Positions 1-9,455 of a DNA stretch of 64,000 nt are shown piece after piece. Below the pieces are notes generated by a model, which saw nothing but the letters and a program-made list of their open reading frames with translations, had not been told where the DNA came from and did no database searches. Source of the DNA: Micromonospora halophytica. GTDB lineage: Bacteria; Actinomycetota; Actinomycetes; Mycobacteriales; Micromonosporaceae. Positions within the stretch are counted from its first letter, which is position 1. The number at the start of each line of letters is the position of its first letter. Location of the stretch: positions 408,241-472,240 of the forward strand of contig NZ_FMDN01000001.1 of the NCBI RefSeq assembly GCF_900090245.1, written 5' to 3'. The position numbers and the translations under genes were made by a program.

Positions 1-66
1 GGAGAGCTCGATCAGCGTCATCTCCTTGAACGCGTCGAGCAGCTCGTCGGTGCTGAGCTTCGCCAT
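1..66 (-). CDS. rplL: Ribosomal protein L7/L12, N-terminal part (cut by window edge)
   Basis: Only the first 22 codons are inside the window. They read MAKLSTDELLDAFKEMTLIE and onward, the typical dimerisation-helix start of the ribosomal stalk protein L7/L12, which recruits translation factors to the 50S subunit. It lies 54 bp downstream of rplJ on the same strand, the usual rplJ-rplL order, so it is cotranscribed with the L10 gene and under the same leader. The rest of the gene lies outside. Confidence 0.95.
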   Translation of the reverse strand, partial: MAKLSTDELLDAFKEMTLIELS

Positions 67-120
67 GTCTGGCGTCCTTTCTAAAAGTGAAAACTAAGAA
101 CGTGGGTACGCCGGGTGGCC

Positions 121-666
121 TCAGGCCGCCTCGGCGCCCTCCTTCTCGCGCTTGTCCTGCAGGGCGGCCGCCAGACGGGCGGTCTTGGAGAGCGGAGCCT
201 GGAACAGGGCCGCGGCCTTGCTCAGGTTGCCCTTCATCGCGCCGGCCAGCTTGGCCAGCAGCACCTCACGGGACTCCAGGTCGGCGAGCTTCGTGACCTC
301 GGCCGCGGTGATGGCCTTGCCCTCGAAGACACCGCCCTTGATGACGAGCTTCGGGTTGGCCTTCGCGAAGTCGCGAAGCCCCTTCGCCGCCTCGACGACG
401 TCGCCCGAAACGAAAGTCAGCGCGGTAGGACCGGAGAACAGCTCGTCGAGGCCGGAGATACCCGCGTCGGCCGCAGCACGCTTCGCCAGCGTGTTCTTGG
501 CGACGGTGTAGGTGGTCTCCTTGCCGAGCGAGCGCCGCAGCTGGGTGAGCTGGGAAACCGTCAGACCACGGTACTCGGTGAGCACCGCAGCGCCCGCGTT
601 GCGGAAGCTCTCGGTCAGCTCAGCGACGGCCGTGGCCTTGTCGGCCCGGATCGGCTTGTCCGCCAT
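121..666 (-). CDS. rplJ: Ribosomal protein L10
   Basis: The 181-residue product matches bacterial L10, which anchors L7/L12 dimers to 23S rRNA. The N-terminal half carries the rRNA-binding region, with the L10-like stretch [18 protein letters not shown] near residues 30-47. The C-terminal helix that binds L7/L12 is Ala/Leu-rich and ends in a Lys/Glu tail. The ATG start at 664-666 is preceded by a purine-rich GAGAGGAGGG, a strong ribosome binding site. It is followed by rplL and preceded by a long untranslated leader. Confidence 0.97.
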   Translation of the reverse strand: MADKPIRADKATAVAELTESFRNAGAAVLTEYRGLTVSQLTQLRRSLGKETTYTVAKNTLAKRAAADAGISGLDELFSGPTALTFVSGDVVEAAKGLRDFAKANPKLVIKGGVFEGKAITAAEVTKLADLESREVLLAKLAGAMKGNLSKAAALFQAPLSKTARLAAALQDKREKEGAEAA

Positions 667-739
667 GTCCCTCCTCTCTCGTTACTCGGAGCTGGTCGCC
701 GTCGTCGGACCCGGTCGGCCCGGGACGGCGGCGTAGGCA

Positions 740-900
740 TCACGACAACGAAAAAGCCCCGGCGCAGGGCGCACGGGGCGAGGGCCGGCACGATCACCGC
801 AGTCCGCGGACCACGGGAAGAGCCGAGTTTCGCTTGCCGCCCTGCGCGGGTCGCCCGTCGTCGCGGGACCTTCGACCGTGCCGGGGCACGGTGACCAGCG
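740..900 (-). promoter_or_regulatory. Ribosomal protein L10 leader (autoregulatory mRNA structure)
   Basis: The untranslated region upstream of rplJ is about 470 bp long and, on the minus strand, contains nested G/C stems. It ends in a strong stem GCCCC...GGGGC (756-779) followed by a run of five T residues. This position and shape fit the L10 leader through which the L10-L12 complex represses its own operon in many bacteria. The exact secondary structure was not computed; limits are approximate. Confidence 0.7.
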
Positions 901-1130
901 GTCTCTGGGTGGAACTTCGCCACAAGGTTACGCCACGCGACCGTGAGCACCAAATCGTCCCCGCGTGCGCCCGGTCACGCCCCGCGCGACCGGCTCCCGG
1001 AACCCCACACCGGTCGGGCCGTGGTGACCGTCAGGGGCGGCCCGGTGCCAGGCGCGACCGGGCGACGCCACCACGGCCCGCACCAGCGCCCACGCCGACA
1101 GCAGCCGAACCGCGCCGAGCCGGCCACAAC
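901..1130. other. Non-coding interval between rplA terminator and L10 leader
   Basis: No convincing reading frame with actinobacterial codon bias is present. It probably holds the promoter of the rplJL unit, but no clear -35/-10 pair could be read with confidence. Nothing else was seen. Confidence 0.5.
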
Positions 1131-1165
1131 GGAAAGGGGCCCCGCCACGGTGTGGCGGGACCCCT
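1131..1165 (-). terminator. Intrinsic terminator after rplKA
   Basis: A 14-bp stem (1135-1148 with 1052-1065 shifted by 100, that is 1152-1165, one G-U pair) with a three-base loop lies 17 bp past the rplA stop. On the minus strand it is followed by TTTCC. It separates the rplK-rplA unit from the L10 leader. Confidence 0.8.
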
Positions 1166-1181
1166 CACCTCGGGATCGTGC

Positions 1182-1898
1182 TCAGCCCTCGGCGCCGGCT
1201 TCCTGCAGGTTCTTCACCACGTTCGGGTCGACCGGGACGCCCGGGCCCATGGTGGTGGTCAGGGTGACCTTCTTGAGGTACTTGCCCTTGGCCGCGGACG
1301 GCTTGGCCCGCAGCACCTCGTCGAGGACGGCGGCGTAGTTGTCGATCAGCTGGGCCTCGGAGAACGAGGCCTTGCCGATGATCAGGTGCAGGTTGGAGTG
1401 CTTGTCCACCCGGAAGGTGATCTTGCCGCCCTTGATGTCCGAGACGGCCTTGGTGACGTCCATGGTCACCGTGCCCGTCTTCGGGTTCGGCATCAGGCCG
1501 CGCGGGCCCAGGATCCGCGCGATCCGGCCGATCTTGGCCATCTGGTCCGGGGTGGCGATCGCGGCGTCGAAGTCCAGCCAGCCACCCTGGATCCGGGCGA
1601 CGAGCTCGTCCGTGCCCACCTCGTCCGCACCGGCGGCAGCGGCCTCCTCGGCCTTCGCACCGGCGGCGAACACGATCACGCGGGCGGTCTTACCGGTGCC
1701 GTGCGGCAGGTTGACCGTGCCGCGGACCATCTGGTCCGCCTTGCGGGGGTCGACGCCGAGGCGCATCGCGACCTCGACCGTGGCGTCGAACTTGACGTTG
1801 GTGGTCTCCTTGGCCAGCTTGACGGCCTCGGCGGGGGTGTAGAGCTTCGACCGGTCGATGACGTCCGCGGCCTTGCGGTAGCTCTTGCTGCGCTGCAT
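1182..1898 (-). CDS. rplA: Ribosomal protein L1
   Basis: The 238-residue product is a full-length L1, the 50S stalk protein at the E site that also can repress the L11 operon. It shows the family features [20 protein letters not shown] at the start, the central [15 protein letters not shown] motif around residues 132-146 and the conserved ending with VDPNVV. The start ATG is preceded by CAGGAGTAACC, giving a good ribosome binding site. It follows rplK by 83 bp in the classic rplK-rplA order. Confidence 0.98.
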   Translation of the reverse strand: MQRSKSYRKAADVIDRSKLYTPAEAVKLAKETTNVKFDATVEVAMRLGVDPRKADQMVRGTVNLPHGTGKTARVIVFAAGAKAEEAAAAGADEVGTDELVARIQGGWLDFDAAIATPDQMAKIGRIARILGPRGLMPNPKTGTVTMDVTKAVSDIKGGKITFRVDKHSNLHLIIGKASFSEAQLIDNYAAVLDEVLRAKPSAAKGKYLKKVTLTTTMGPGVPVDPNVVKNLQEAGAEG

Positions 1899-1981
1899 TT
1901 CTGGTTACTCCTGTGGTCTATGGCGGGCCGCGGCGTCCGCGCGCCCTCCCACGAACTGATCGGGTGAAGCGGTGACCGAGG

Positions 1982-2413
1982 TCAGTCGGCGACGGTCAGG
2001 CCCATCGACCGGGCGGTGCCGGCGATGATCTTCTCAGCCTGGTCGATGTCGTTGGCGTTGAGGTCGGCCATCTTCTTCTCGGCGATCTCACGCAGCTGGG
2101 CGCGGGTCACGGAGCCCACCTTCTCCTTGTGCGGGACGCCCGAGCCCTTCTGCACGCCGGCGGCCTTGATCAGCAGCCGGGCGGCGGGCGGGGTCTTCAG
2201 CACGAAGGTGAAGGACCGGTCCTCGTACACGCTGATCTCGGCGGGGACGATGTCGCCCCGCTGGGACTCGGTCTGCGCGTTGTAGGACTTGCAGAACTCC
2301 ATGATGTTCACGCCGTGCTGGCCGAGCGCGGGGCCGACCGGCGGCGCCGGCGTGGCCTGGCCCGCCGGCAGCTGAAGCGTGAACGTCTTGACGAGCTTCT
2401 TCTTCGGAGGCAT
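1982..2413 (-). CDS. rplK: Ribosomal protein L11
   Basis: This is a 143-residue L11, the standard length. It begins [20 protein letters not shown] and contains the [19 protein letters not shown] region, part of the thiostrepton and GTPase-centre binding domain, and the C-terminal rRNA-binding domain ending in GTARSMGL. L11 forms the GTPase-associated centre and is needed for RelA activation. It lies downstream of nusG by about 190 bp and upstream of rplA on the same strand. Confidence 0.98.
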   Translation of the reverse strand: MPPKKKLVKTFTLQLPAGQATPAPPVGPALGQHGVNIMEFCKSYNAQTESQRGDIVPAEISVYEDRSFTFVLKTPPAARLLIKAAGVQKGSGVPHKEKVGSVTRAQLREIAEKKMADLNANDIDQAEKIIAGTARSMGLTVAD

Positions 2414-2557
2414 GTCTCTTCCTGGGGCTTGGAACTGGGATATTCACCGGCCGCGGGCGCGCACGGTCAGCGCGGTGCGACAACGGCGACGTTCTAGGGT
2501 AGCGCAGCCTTCCGCCGACCCGTCCGCCGAGGTCCGTCACGGAAGGGCCGGGAACAC

Positions 2558-2595
2558 GGACGCCGGCGACGGGCTGCTGCCCACCGCCGGCGTCC
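2558..2595 (-). terminator. Hairpin just after nusG
   Basis: A perfect 11-bp inverted repeat (GGACGCCGGCG at 2558-2568, its complement at 2585-2595) lies 7 bp past the nusG stop. There is no long T-run after it on the minus strand, so it may be a weak or Rho-assisted terminator, or an mRNA-stabilising stem between nusG and rplK. Confidence 0.55.
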
Positions 2596-2601
2596 GGTAC
2601 G

Positions 2602-3324
2602 TCAGATCTTGGCGACCTGGTTGAAGTTCAGCTCGACCGGGGTCTCCCGGCCGAAGATCGACACCAGCACCTTGAGCTTCTGCTGATCGGCGTTGATCTC
2701 GCTGATCGTCGCCGGCAGCGAGGCGAACGCGCCGTCCGTGACGGTGACCGAGTCGCCGACCTCGAAGTCGAGGACCTTGACCTCGGGCTTGGCCTTCTTC
2801 TGCTCGGTCTCCACCGCCGGGGCCAGCCACTTGAGCACCTCGTCGAGGCTGAGCGGCGCCGGGCGGTCGACCCGGTCCGTCGCGCCGACGAAGCCGGTGA
2901 CGCCCGGCGTGTTACGCACGCAGGAGTACGACTCGGCGGTCAGCTCCATCCGGACCAGGATGTAGCCGGGGAAGACCTTGGCCTGGATCTGCGACCGCTT
3001 GCCGTTCTTGACCTCGACCTCTTCCCGGGTCGGCACCTCGACCTGGTAGATGTAGTCCTCCATGTCGAGGGACGTGATCCGGGTCTCGAGGTTGGTCTTG
3101 ACCTTGTTCTCGTAGCCGGCGTACGAGTGCACCACGTACCAGTCGCCCGGGGCGTAGCGCAGCTTCTGGCGCAACTCGGCGACCGGGTCGTAGTCCTCCT
3201 CCGGCGCGGGCTCGGTGGTCGGGAATTCCGGCTCGCTGGCGGCCTCGACCGACTCGTCACTGGCCGCCGTCGCCACCGTGGACTGCTCGTCCGTGGTCTC
3301 GGCGGTCTCGTCGTACTCAGGCAC
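2602..3324 (-). CDS. nusG: Transcription termination/antitermination protein NusG
   Basis: The product is 240 residues. An acidic, low-complexity N-terminal extension of about 55 residues, common in actinobacteria, precedes the NGN domain, recognisable from [20 protein letters not shown] near residue 62. The C-terminal KOW domain follows, with [20 protein letters not shown] near residues 186-205. NusG binds RNA polymerase and couples elongation to Rho and to the ribosome. The GTG start at 3322-3324 is preceded by GGAAGTGAGCGAGC. It follows secE by 38 bp, the conserved secE-nusG pair. Confidence 0.96.
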   Translation of the reverse strand: MPEYDETAETTDEQSTVATAASDESVEAASEPEFPTTEPAPEEDYDPVAELRQKLRYAPGDWYVVHSYAGYENKVKTNLETRITSLDMEDYIYQVEVPTREEVEVKNGKRSQIQAKVFPGYILVRMELTAESYSCVRNTPGVTGFVGATDRVDRPAPLSLDEVLKWLAPAVETEQKKAKPEVKVLDFEVGDSVTVTDGAFASLPATISEINADQQKLKVLVSIFGRETPVELNFNQVAKI

Positions 3325-3362
3325 GCTCGCTCACTTCCGTCACTATCGGCTCAGTCGGCCGG

Positions 3363-3755
3363 TCAGCTGGGGTTGCCGAAGACCCACAGCACGCCCTTCG
3401 CGAACGCGAAGTCGAGAAGGCCCACGATCGTCAGCACCACCGCGACGAACGTCACCACCACGGCGGTGTAGGTCAGCAGCTCCTTGCGGGTCGGCCAGAT
3501 GACCTTACGCAGCTCGGCGACCACCTCGCGGAAGAAACGCGCGATGCGGGCGAAGAGCCCCACCTTGTCGTTCTCGGTGCGGGTCTTCGGCTTGCTGTCC
3601 GCCGCCCGCTCACGGGTGGCGGTGCCGCCCCGGGAGACCGGCTCGTCCGCGCCGGTGGCGTCGTCGTCGGCAGCCACGTCGTCGACGAGCTCGTCGCGCT
3701 CGTCGCGCAGGCCCTCGTCGCCGGCGTCCTCGCCGCGCCGCTTGCTCTCGGCCAC
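3363..3755 (-). CDS. secE: Preprotein translocase subunit SecE
   Basis: The product is about 130 residues: an acidic, hydrophilic N-terminal extension, then the SecE core with VVAELRKVIWPTRKELLTYT and one membrane segment TAVVVTFVAVVLTIVGLLDF near the C-terminus. SecE clamps the SecY channel in the inner membrane. I place the start at the GTG 3753-3755 because GGAGGGCGAA lies 8 bases upstream; the open frame runs further back through tRNA-Trp and is not coding there. It is followed by nusG. Confidence 0.93.
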   Translation of the reverse strand: MAESKRRGEDAGDEGLRDERDELVDDVAADDDATGADEPVSRGGTATRERAADSKPKTRTENDKVGLFARIARFFREVVAELRKVIWPTRKELLTYTAVVVTFVAVVLTIVGLLDFAFAKGVLWVFGNPS

Positions 3756-3966
3756 TTCGCCCTCCGTCGCGGGATGTCGGTCGTACGCCGATGGGCGTAC
3801 GCGGCGCTGGTCACGCCGGCCGGACCAGCCGTCCCGCGACGGGCCGCGGCCGGCGGACCGGACGAAGGGGCCCCGATGCCTCGGAGCCACCCCGCCGATG
3901 CCACCACCACGGGCCGGACGCCGCCGTTCGGCGGCGCGACCCACGGGAACGGTCAGGCCTGAGGCG

Positions 3967-4039
<73 letters not shown>

Positions 4040-4166
4040 GTGCGGCAACGCTCGCCCCGCTCGGCCTACACGACCGCGCAGGGGTCACTTGCCCCACGGC
4101 GGACCAGTGTACGGGTAGTGCCCCGACTTTCCCAACCGGTCCCGCCCATCACGTCCGGAAGACCCC

Positions 4167-4559
4167 TCAGCGCGAGGTGCGCACCGTCGCCCGGGCCTGC
4201 GAGAGGACCTTCTCCCCGCGGCAGGTGGCGGTCACGTCGAGCCTGGTCAGGCCCGCTTCGGTGACCTCCTTCACCACCGCGTTCACCTCGATCTCGGTGC
4301 CCTCGTCGTCGTCCGGGACGACGACCGGACGGGTGAACCGGACGCCGAAGTCGACCACCGCGTCGGACGCGCCGGCCCAGGCGGTGACCGCCCGGCCCAC
4401 GAGCGCCATGGTGAACATGCCGTGGGCGATCACCCCGGGCAGGCCGACCCTGGTGGCGGTCCGGTCGCTCCAGTGGATCGGGTTGAAGTCACCCGAGGCG
4501 CCCGCGTAGCGGACCAGGTCCGCCCGGGTGACCCGGAACGTCTGGGTGGGCAGTTCCAT
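4167..4559 (-). CDS. MaoC-family hydratase, HadB-like
   Basis: The 130-residue hot-dog-fold protein carries the hydratase-2 motif SGDFNPIHWSD around residues 22-32, whose Asp and His act in (R)-specific hydration of enoyl thioesters. It directly follows the HadA-like gene with one base between them, and lies upstream of tRNA-Trp and secE, the same order as hadA-hadB in mycobacteria. There HadAB dehydrates 3-hydroxyacyl-ACP in FAS-II. This genus makes no mycolic acids, so the exact substrate here is an inference: probably a short or medium acyl thioester. Confidence 0.88.
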   Translation of the reverse strand: MELPTQTFRVTRADLVRYAGASGDFNPIHWSDRTATRVGLPGVIAHGMFTMALVGRAVTAWAGASDAVVDFGVRFTRPVVVPDDDEGTEIEVNAVVKEVTEAGLTRLDVTATCRGEKVLSQARATVRTSR

Positions 4560-4560
4560 C

Positions 4561-5007
4561 TCAAGCCTCCCCGCGTACGACGATCTTGGACCAGACGGCG
4601 ACCACCGGCTCGCCGGCGACGTCGGTCACGTCGGTGCGGGTGGTCAGGAAACCGTGCCCGCCCCGGTTGGTGATCTCCTCGATGGTGTTCACGCAGACCA
4701 GCTCGTCCCCGGCCACCACCGGCCGGGTGTACGCGAAGCGCTGGTCGCCGTGGACCACCCGGCTGTAGTCGACGCCGAGCGCCGGGTCGTCGACGATCTG
4801 CTGCGTGGCGGCCATGGTGAGCACCACGGGAAAGGTCGGCGGGGCGACCACGTCCGGATGGCCCAGCGACCGGGCCGCCTCCGGGTCGTGGTGCGCGGGA
4901 TCGGTCGCGCCGATGGCGGTGGCGAACTCGCGGATCTTTTCTCGGCCCACCTGGTAGGGGGCGGTCGGCGGATAGGTCCGGCCGACGAAGGACGGGTCCA
5001 GGGACAT
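4561..5007 (-). CDS. MaoC-like N-terminal-type dehydratase subunit, HadA-like
   Basis: The 148-residue product starts MSLDPSFVGRTYPPTAPYQV and contains GATDPAHHDPEAA near residues 33-45, the signature of the HadA/UPF0336 half that binds substrate but lacks the catalytic Asp-His pair. It would pair with the HadB-like protein encoded immediately downstream. The start ATG at 5005-5007 follows the rpmG stop by about 130 bp. No hadC homologue is present next to the pair. Confidence 0.87.
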   Translation of the reverse strand: MSLDPSFVGRTYPPTAPYQVGREKIREFATAIGATDPAHHDPEAARSLGHPDVVAPPTFPVVLTMAATQQIVDDPALGVDYSRVVHGDQRFAYTRPVVAGDELVCVNTIEEITNRGGHGFLTTRTDVTDVAGEPVVAVWSKIVVRGEA

Positions 5008-5135
5008 GCCGCCGAAACTACACGTACGACACGAACGCCGACCCGTACGGGACGCACGGCTCAGGCCGCGCCATCCGTGCGGATCGGCGTTCGGGGTGTC
5101 GCTGCGGGACCGGGCCGGGGACTACCGGCCGTGGG

Positions 5136-5303
5136 TCAGCGGGTCTCGCGGTGGACCGTGTGCTTGCCGTCCCGGGGGCAGAACTTCTTCAGCTCGATGC
5201 GGTCCGGGTCGTTACGACGGTTCTTGCGCGTGATGTAGTTGCGCTCCTTGCACTCCACACACGCCAAAGTGATCTTCGGCCGGACATCGGTCGCCTTCGC
5301 CAC
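5136..5303 (-). CDS. rpmG: Ribosomal protein L33
   Basis: A 55-codon gene beginning GTG at 5301-5303. It encodes a product with [20 protein letters not shown] near residues 15-34 and [13 protein letters not shown] at the end. The two Cys pairs (CVEC and a lone C in FCPRD) indicate a mostly Cys-containing type of L33 in which zinc could be partly bound. L33 is a small 50S protein near the E site. It lies between tRNA-Met and hadA-like, as in mycobacteria. Confidence 0.95.
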   Translation of the reverse strand: MAKATDVRPKITLACVECKERNYITRKNRRNDPDRIELKKFCPRDGKHTVHRETR

Positions 5304-5436
5304 GGCGGAGTGCCTTCCTCGTTAACGGGTAACAACTACGGCGCATCAGCCTACGCGGTCAATGCGCGGACATGCAAAGTGGGCGCCCTTGGCGCCCGTC
5401 CCACCGACCGCCGGGAACTAGCCCGGAGGACGAGAG

Positions 5437-5509
5437 TAGCGGTGGCCGGACTTGAACCGGCGACACAGCGATTATGAGCCGCTTGCTCTGCCATCTGAGC
5501 TACACCGCC
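5437..5509 (-). tRNA. tRNA-Met (CAT)
   Basis: A 73-nt cloverleaf: GGCGGTG acceptor pairs with CACCGCT (terminal G-U), D-arm GTAGCTCAGATGGCAGAGC, anticodon loop with CAT, T-arm GGTTCAAGTCC. The terminal pair is paired, unlike typical initiator tRNAs, so this is the elongator form. It lies between tRNA-Thr and rpmG. Confidence 0.95.
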
Positions 5510-5535
5510 GCAGGCGGGTCCAGCCGGACCCTCTG

Positions 5536-5608
5536 AGCCCCCTTACGGAATCGAACCGTAGACCTTCTCCTTACCATGGAGACGCTCTGCCGACTGAGCT
5601 AAGGGGGC
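5536..5608 (-). tRNA. tRNA-Thr (GGT)
   Basis: A 73-nt cloverleaf: GCCCCCT acceptor pairs with AGGGGGC, anticodon stem TCTCC/GGAGA with loop ATGGTAA giving anticodon GGT, T-arm GGTTCGATTCC. It is the most upstream of the tandem tRNA-Thr, tRNA-Met pair leading into rpmG. Confidence 0.96.
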
Positions 5609-5704
5609 CTACCCGATCACCCCGGAGGGCGTCGCGCAGGGGATACATTACACGGCCCCGAGCCGGTGACGAAATCGGATCCCCCCTCGGGACGTCCACC
5701 CAGC

Positions 5705-8233
5705 TCAGGGGACCACCCGCAGGCGGGGCAGCTCGCCGGCGGCGATCGTCTCCGGGTCCACCTGGGCGCCGAACCATGCCTCCAGCCGCTCGTACGGCAG
5801 CGGGCGGCTGAACAGGAAACCCTGGCCGATCTCGCAACCGATGTCCTGCAGCAGTTCCAGGGTCAGCTCGCTCTCCACCCCCTCGGCCACCACCGCAAGC
5901 CCGAACTGCTGGGAGAGGGTGACCACCGCGTTGACGATCGCCAGGTCACCCGGGTCGGTCGCCATGCCCTGCACGAAGGAGCGGTCGACCTTGACCTCGT
6001 GCACCGGTAGCCGGCGCAGGTGCGCCAGGGACGAGTCCCCGGTGCCGAAGTCGTCCACCGAGAGCCGGACGCCGAGATCCCGCAGCCGACGCAGGGTCGG
6101 GATCGGCCGGTCGGTGCCGTCCAGCACCCCCGACTCCTTGATCTCCAGCGTCAACCGCTGCGGCGGCACACCGTACTCGTCGAGCAGGTCCCGCACGTGC
6201 GCCGGGAAGTGCTGGTCGGTGAGCGTACGGGCGGAGATGTTGACCGCGACGGCGAGCGCCTGGTCGCCGTGCCCCCAGTCCCGGCTGCGGCGCAACCCCT
6301 CGCGGAGCACGAACTCGGTCAGCCGCCCGAGCTGGCCGGTGTGCTCCGCCACCGCGACGAAGTCCTCCGGGGCGACCGTGCCGTGCGCCGGGTGCTCCCA
6401 TCGCGCCAGGCACTCGACGCCGACCAGGAGGCGGTCCCGCAGAGTCACCTTCGGCTGGAAGTAGACCGCCAGCTCACCCTCGTCCAGCGCGCGGCGCAGA
6501 TCCCCGGCGAGCCCGAGTCGGCGCAGCGACCGGGACTCCAGCGCCGGGCTGAACAGCTGGACGCTGCCGGGCACCGACTTGGCCGCCGTCGCCGCCAGGT
6601 CGACCCGTTGCAGCAGCGTCGCGGCGTCACTGCCGTGCTCCGGATGGACGGCCACCCCGACGGCCGTGTCGACGTCCAGGGTGAGCGCGTCGAAGACCAT
6701 CTCGTCGCGGATCTGGTCGCGCAGCTGTGCGGCGAGGTCCAGGGCCGCCTCCGCGCTCTCCAGGCGGAGCGTGACCAGGAACTCGTCACCACCGGCCCGG
6801 CCGACCAGGGCACTGGACGGGGCGCAGGCGCGCAGCCGGTCGGCGACCTCGACGAGGACCTTGTCACCGGCGGCGTGCCCGAGCGACTCGTTGACCTGGC
6901 GCAGCCGGTCCACGTCGAACAACAGCACCGCGACCACCTCGCCGGGCGCCCGGATACGCACCGCCTCGTCCAGGGCGCTGGTGATCCGCCGCCGGTTCGG
7001 CAGCTTCGTCACGGCGTCGTGGTACGCGTCGTGGCGCAGCCGGTCGACCAGCCGGGAGTTCTCCAGGGCGACGGCGGCGTGCGCGGCGACCGTCTCGAAC
7101 ACCGGGATGTCGGCGGAGGTGAAGTGGTACGTGTCGCCGAGCCGGTTGACGACCTCCAGGGTGCCGATGACGGCCTGACCGGAGCGGAGCGGTACGACGA
7201 TCAGCTCCTTGACCCGGCTGTCCTCGGTGACGGTCCGCTGGTCCACCTCGGTGCCGAGCTGCCGGCCCGCGGCGACCGTCTCACCCGTACGGAGCACCCG
7301 GTCCCGCACCGCCATCGGGGCGGGCGCGAAGTCGAGCAGGCCGGGGTCGTCGACGCGGGCGGTGAGCAGCACCTCGGGATGCCGTCCCTGCGAGGGAAGC
7401 CAGAGGGTGGCGTACTCCGCCTGCATCAGGCCACGGACCCGACCGAGGAGCGCGTCGACGAGGGTGCCGTCCTGGCCGCTCTGCGTCATCGCCCGGGTGA
7501 GCTCGTACATGTCGCTGAGCGTGCGGTGCTGCCGGAAGAAGCGGGAGTACGACCGGTACACGAAGGCCACGGCCACCGCCACCGCGGCGAGCAGCAGGCT
7601 CGCCCACGCGTTGCTGTCCAGCACCATGAGCACGACGAGACCGATGGCGACGTTGACCGCGGCGGTCAGCAGCGTCGGCGCCGCCCTGCGGAGCATGTCC
7701 CACCCGGCCTGCCAACCCTGGATGAGGCAGATGACCCCGCTGACCGCGGCGAGGGCCGCCAGGGCGAAGGTGCTCACCACGACGAAGAGCACGCCCCAGG
7801 TCGTCGGCCCGACCCCCTCGATGGGAGGCATGGCCAACAGGACGAGGCTCGCCAGTGAGGCGGTCGCGCCCGCCTTGGCGACGTTGAACCAGGCCTTCGT
7901 CGCGGTCAACCGACGGCGCAGCTGACCGATCCCGGTGGCGAGCGCCGCGATGACGATGACCGTCACCGGTTTGAGGTAGAAGAAGGCCAGGACGAGCGGG
8001 ATCTCGGTCAGGGTGACGGCCAGCGCCTGACGCCGCACGATGAACTGGAGGACCTGGGTGCCCGCCACCACCATCGCGACGAGGACGACCGCGCCGGGGA
8101 TCAGATCGTCCGGGCCGGGCGGGTCGAGCGCCCCCAGGACCGTGCAGCAGACGACCGAGAGCAGGGCCATCGGACCGGTGATCAGCCAGGCCGCATCGGT
8201 CGGCCTGCGTGCTGAGGTTCGACTCCGTGCCAT
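5705..8233 (-). CDS. Membrane GAF-GGDEF-EAL protein (cyclic-di-GMP synthesis/breakdown)
   Basis: The 842-residue product has about six hydrophobic segments in residues 20-230, a GAF domain at roughly 250-400, a GGDEF domain at 415-575 and an EAL domain at 585-830. The cyclase signature GGDEF is intact. In the EAL domain the usual E-A-L triplet reads E-C-L (GVECLARW), but the metal and catalytic motifs LEIKESG, DDFGTG, KVDRSF and AEGVES are kept, so phosphodiesterase activity is plausible. The ATG at 8231-8233 is preceded by GAGGAGCGGG. I reject the upstream part of the frame as coding. The small exported peptide gene lies 73 bp upstream and is probably cotranscribed. Confidence 0.93.
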   Translation of the reverse strand: MARSRTSARRPTDAAWLITGPMALLSVVCCTVLGALDPPGPDDLIPGAVVLVAMVVAGTQVLQFIVRRQALAVTLTEIPLVLAFFYLKPVTVIVIAALATGIGQLRRRLTATKAWFNVAKAGATASLASLVLLAMPPIEGVGPTTWGVLFVVVSTFALAALAAVSGVICLIQGWQAGWDMLRRAAPTLLTAAVNVAIGLVVLMVLDSNAWASLLLAAVAVAVAFVYRSYSRFFRQHRTLSDMYELTRAMTQSGQDGTLVDALLGRVRGLMQAEYATLWLPSQGRHPEVLLTARVDDPGLLDFAPAPMAVRDRVLRTGETVAAGRQLGTEVDQRTVTEDSRVKELIVVPLRSGQAVIGTLEVVNRLGDTYHFTSADIPVFETVAAHAAVALENSRLVDRLRHDAYHDAVTKLPNRRRITSALDEAVRIRAPGEVVAVLLFDVDRLRQVNESLGHAAGDKVLVEVADRLRACAPSSALVGRAGGDEFLVTLRLESAEAALDLAAQLRDQIRDEMVFDALTLDVDTAVGVAVHPEHGSDAATLLQRVDLAATAAKSVPGSVQLFSPALESRSLRRLGLAGDLRRALDEGELAVYFQPKVTLRDRLLVGVECLARWEHPAHGTVAPEDFVAVAEHTGQLGRLTEFVLREGLRRSRDWGHGDQALAVAVNISARTLTDQHFPAHVRDLLDEYGVPPQRLTLEIKESGVLDGTDRPIPTLRRLRDLGVRLSVDDFGTGDSSLAHLRRLPVHEVKVDRSFVQGMATDPGDLAIVNAVVTLSQQFGLAVVAEGVESELTLELLQDIGCEIGQGFLFSRPLPYERLEAWFGAQVDPETIAAGELPRLRVVP

Positions 8234-8306
8234 CCCGCTCCTCAAGAGGGTCGCGTCAGATCGGCTCGGAACCGCCGGCCGCCGCGGGCTCCGCGGCGAC
8301 GAGCTG

Positions 8307-8480
8307 TCAGCGGAGGACGACCTGCGAAATCGGCGCCGCCCACTCGTAGTCGACGGGTGCCGCCCACTCGTAGTCGCCGAGGGCATCGCCGGACACGGGT
8401 ACGAGTCCGGCGACGAGCGCGGCCAGCGCGAGCGACGCAAGGGTCATGCCGAGCAGCCGGCCAGGCCTACGACCAGACAT
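8307..8480 (-). CDS. Small exported peptide with duplicated DYEWAAP motif
   Basis: A 57-codon ORF with a good ribosome binding site (CAGGAG, 8 bases before the ATG). The product has a basic start (MSGRRPGRLL), a hydrophobic stretch LASLALAALVAGLV and a likely signal peptidase site after VSGDA. The short mature part contains the octapeptide DYEWAAP(V/I) twice in tandem. The DNA repeat is an exact duplicate of gccgcccactcgtagtcg. I do not recognise a family. It lies just upstream of the cyclic-di-GMP enzyme on the same strand and could form an operon with it. A role as secreted peptide or precursor is only inference. Confidence 0.65.
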   Translation of the reverse strand: MSGRRPGRLLGMTLASLALAALVAGLVPVSGDALGDYEWAAPVDYEWAAPISQVVLR

Positions 8481-9000
8481 CAGTGCGCTCCTGTCGGCAG
8501 GGGGAAGACGATGGAGGTTCCACGATGGTGCCATAGCTGTGTCGGAAGTGAGAAGCCGTGACGGGCGAGGTCGGTCCACCTGCGCGACGGGGAGAGCCGT
8601 CCGGTTGTCGACGATGGGCCGTCTGGCCAGGTCAGAGCATGACGGCACGGTCCCTCGTCCCGCAGAAACGACCAAGGTCGCAAACGGGCCCTAACGAGCG
8701 TAGCCGTACGTATCGCCCCCTGAGTGTGGCGGGACGCGCGGAGCGCCACCTGACCGGCACCGACCGACACATCGACCACCATACCTTCCTGTCGCCACCC
8801 TGGGTCAAAGGGCCGGAAGGCCTGTTCCCGACAGCGAAGGGCCGGCGCTCATCGCGTCCGGGAGGGTTCGCAGGCCGACCGACGCGGCCCGGCACGGCGC
8901 CTCCGGCCCGCGTCGGCCGTCCACCGGCACCGGGGCACACGTCGCGCGCGTCGTGACGACCTCCCGGCTCGACACCGCGCGGCGTGGCACGATCTCACAG
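8481..9000. other. Intergenic region between peptide gene and AraC gene (divergent promoters)
   Basis: About 500 bp separate the two divergent units. Open frames here lack actinobacterial codon bias and similarity to anything I know. Promoters for both directions must lie here, but no consensus boxes were clear. A GTG at 8953 could extend the AraC gene leftwards by 16 codons. Confidence 0.4.
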
Positions 9001-9450
<450 letters not shown>

Positions 9451-9455
9451 CTGCC

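Noticed and set aside
8481..8952. Cyclic-di-GMP riboswitch upstream of the peptide and GGDEF-EAL genes
   Set aside because: No sequence matching the conserved core of known cyclic-di-GMP riboswitches could be found by eye.
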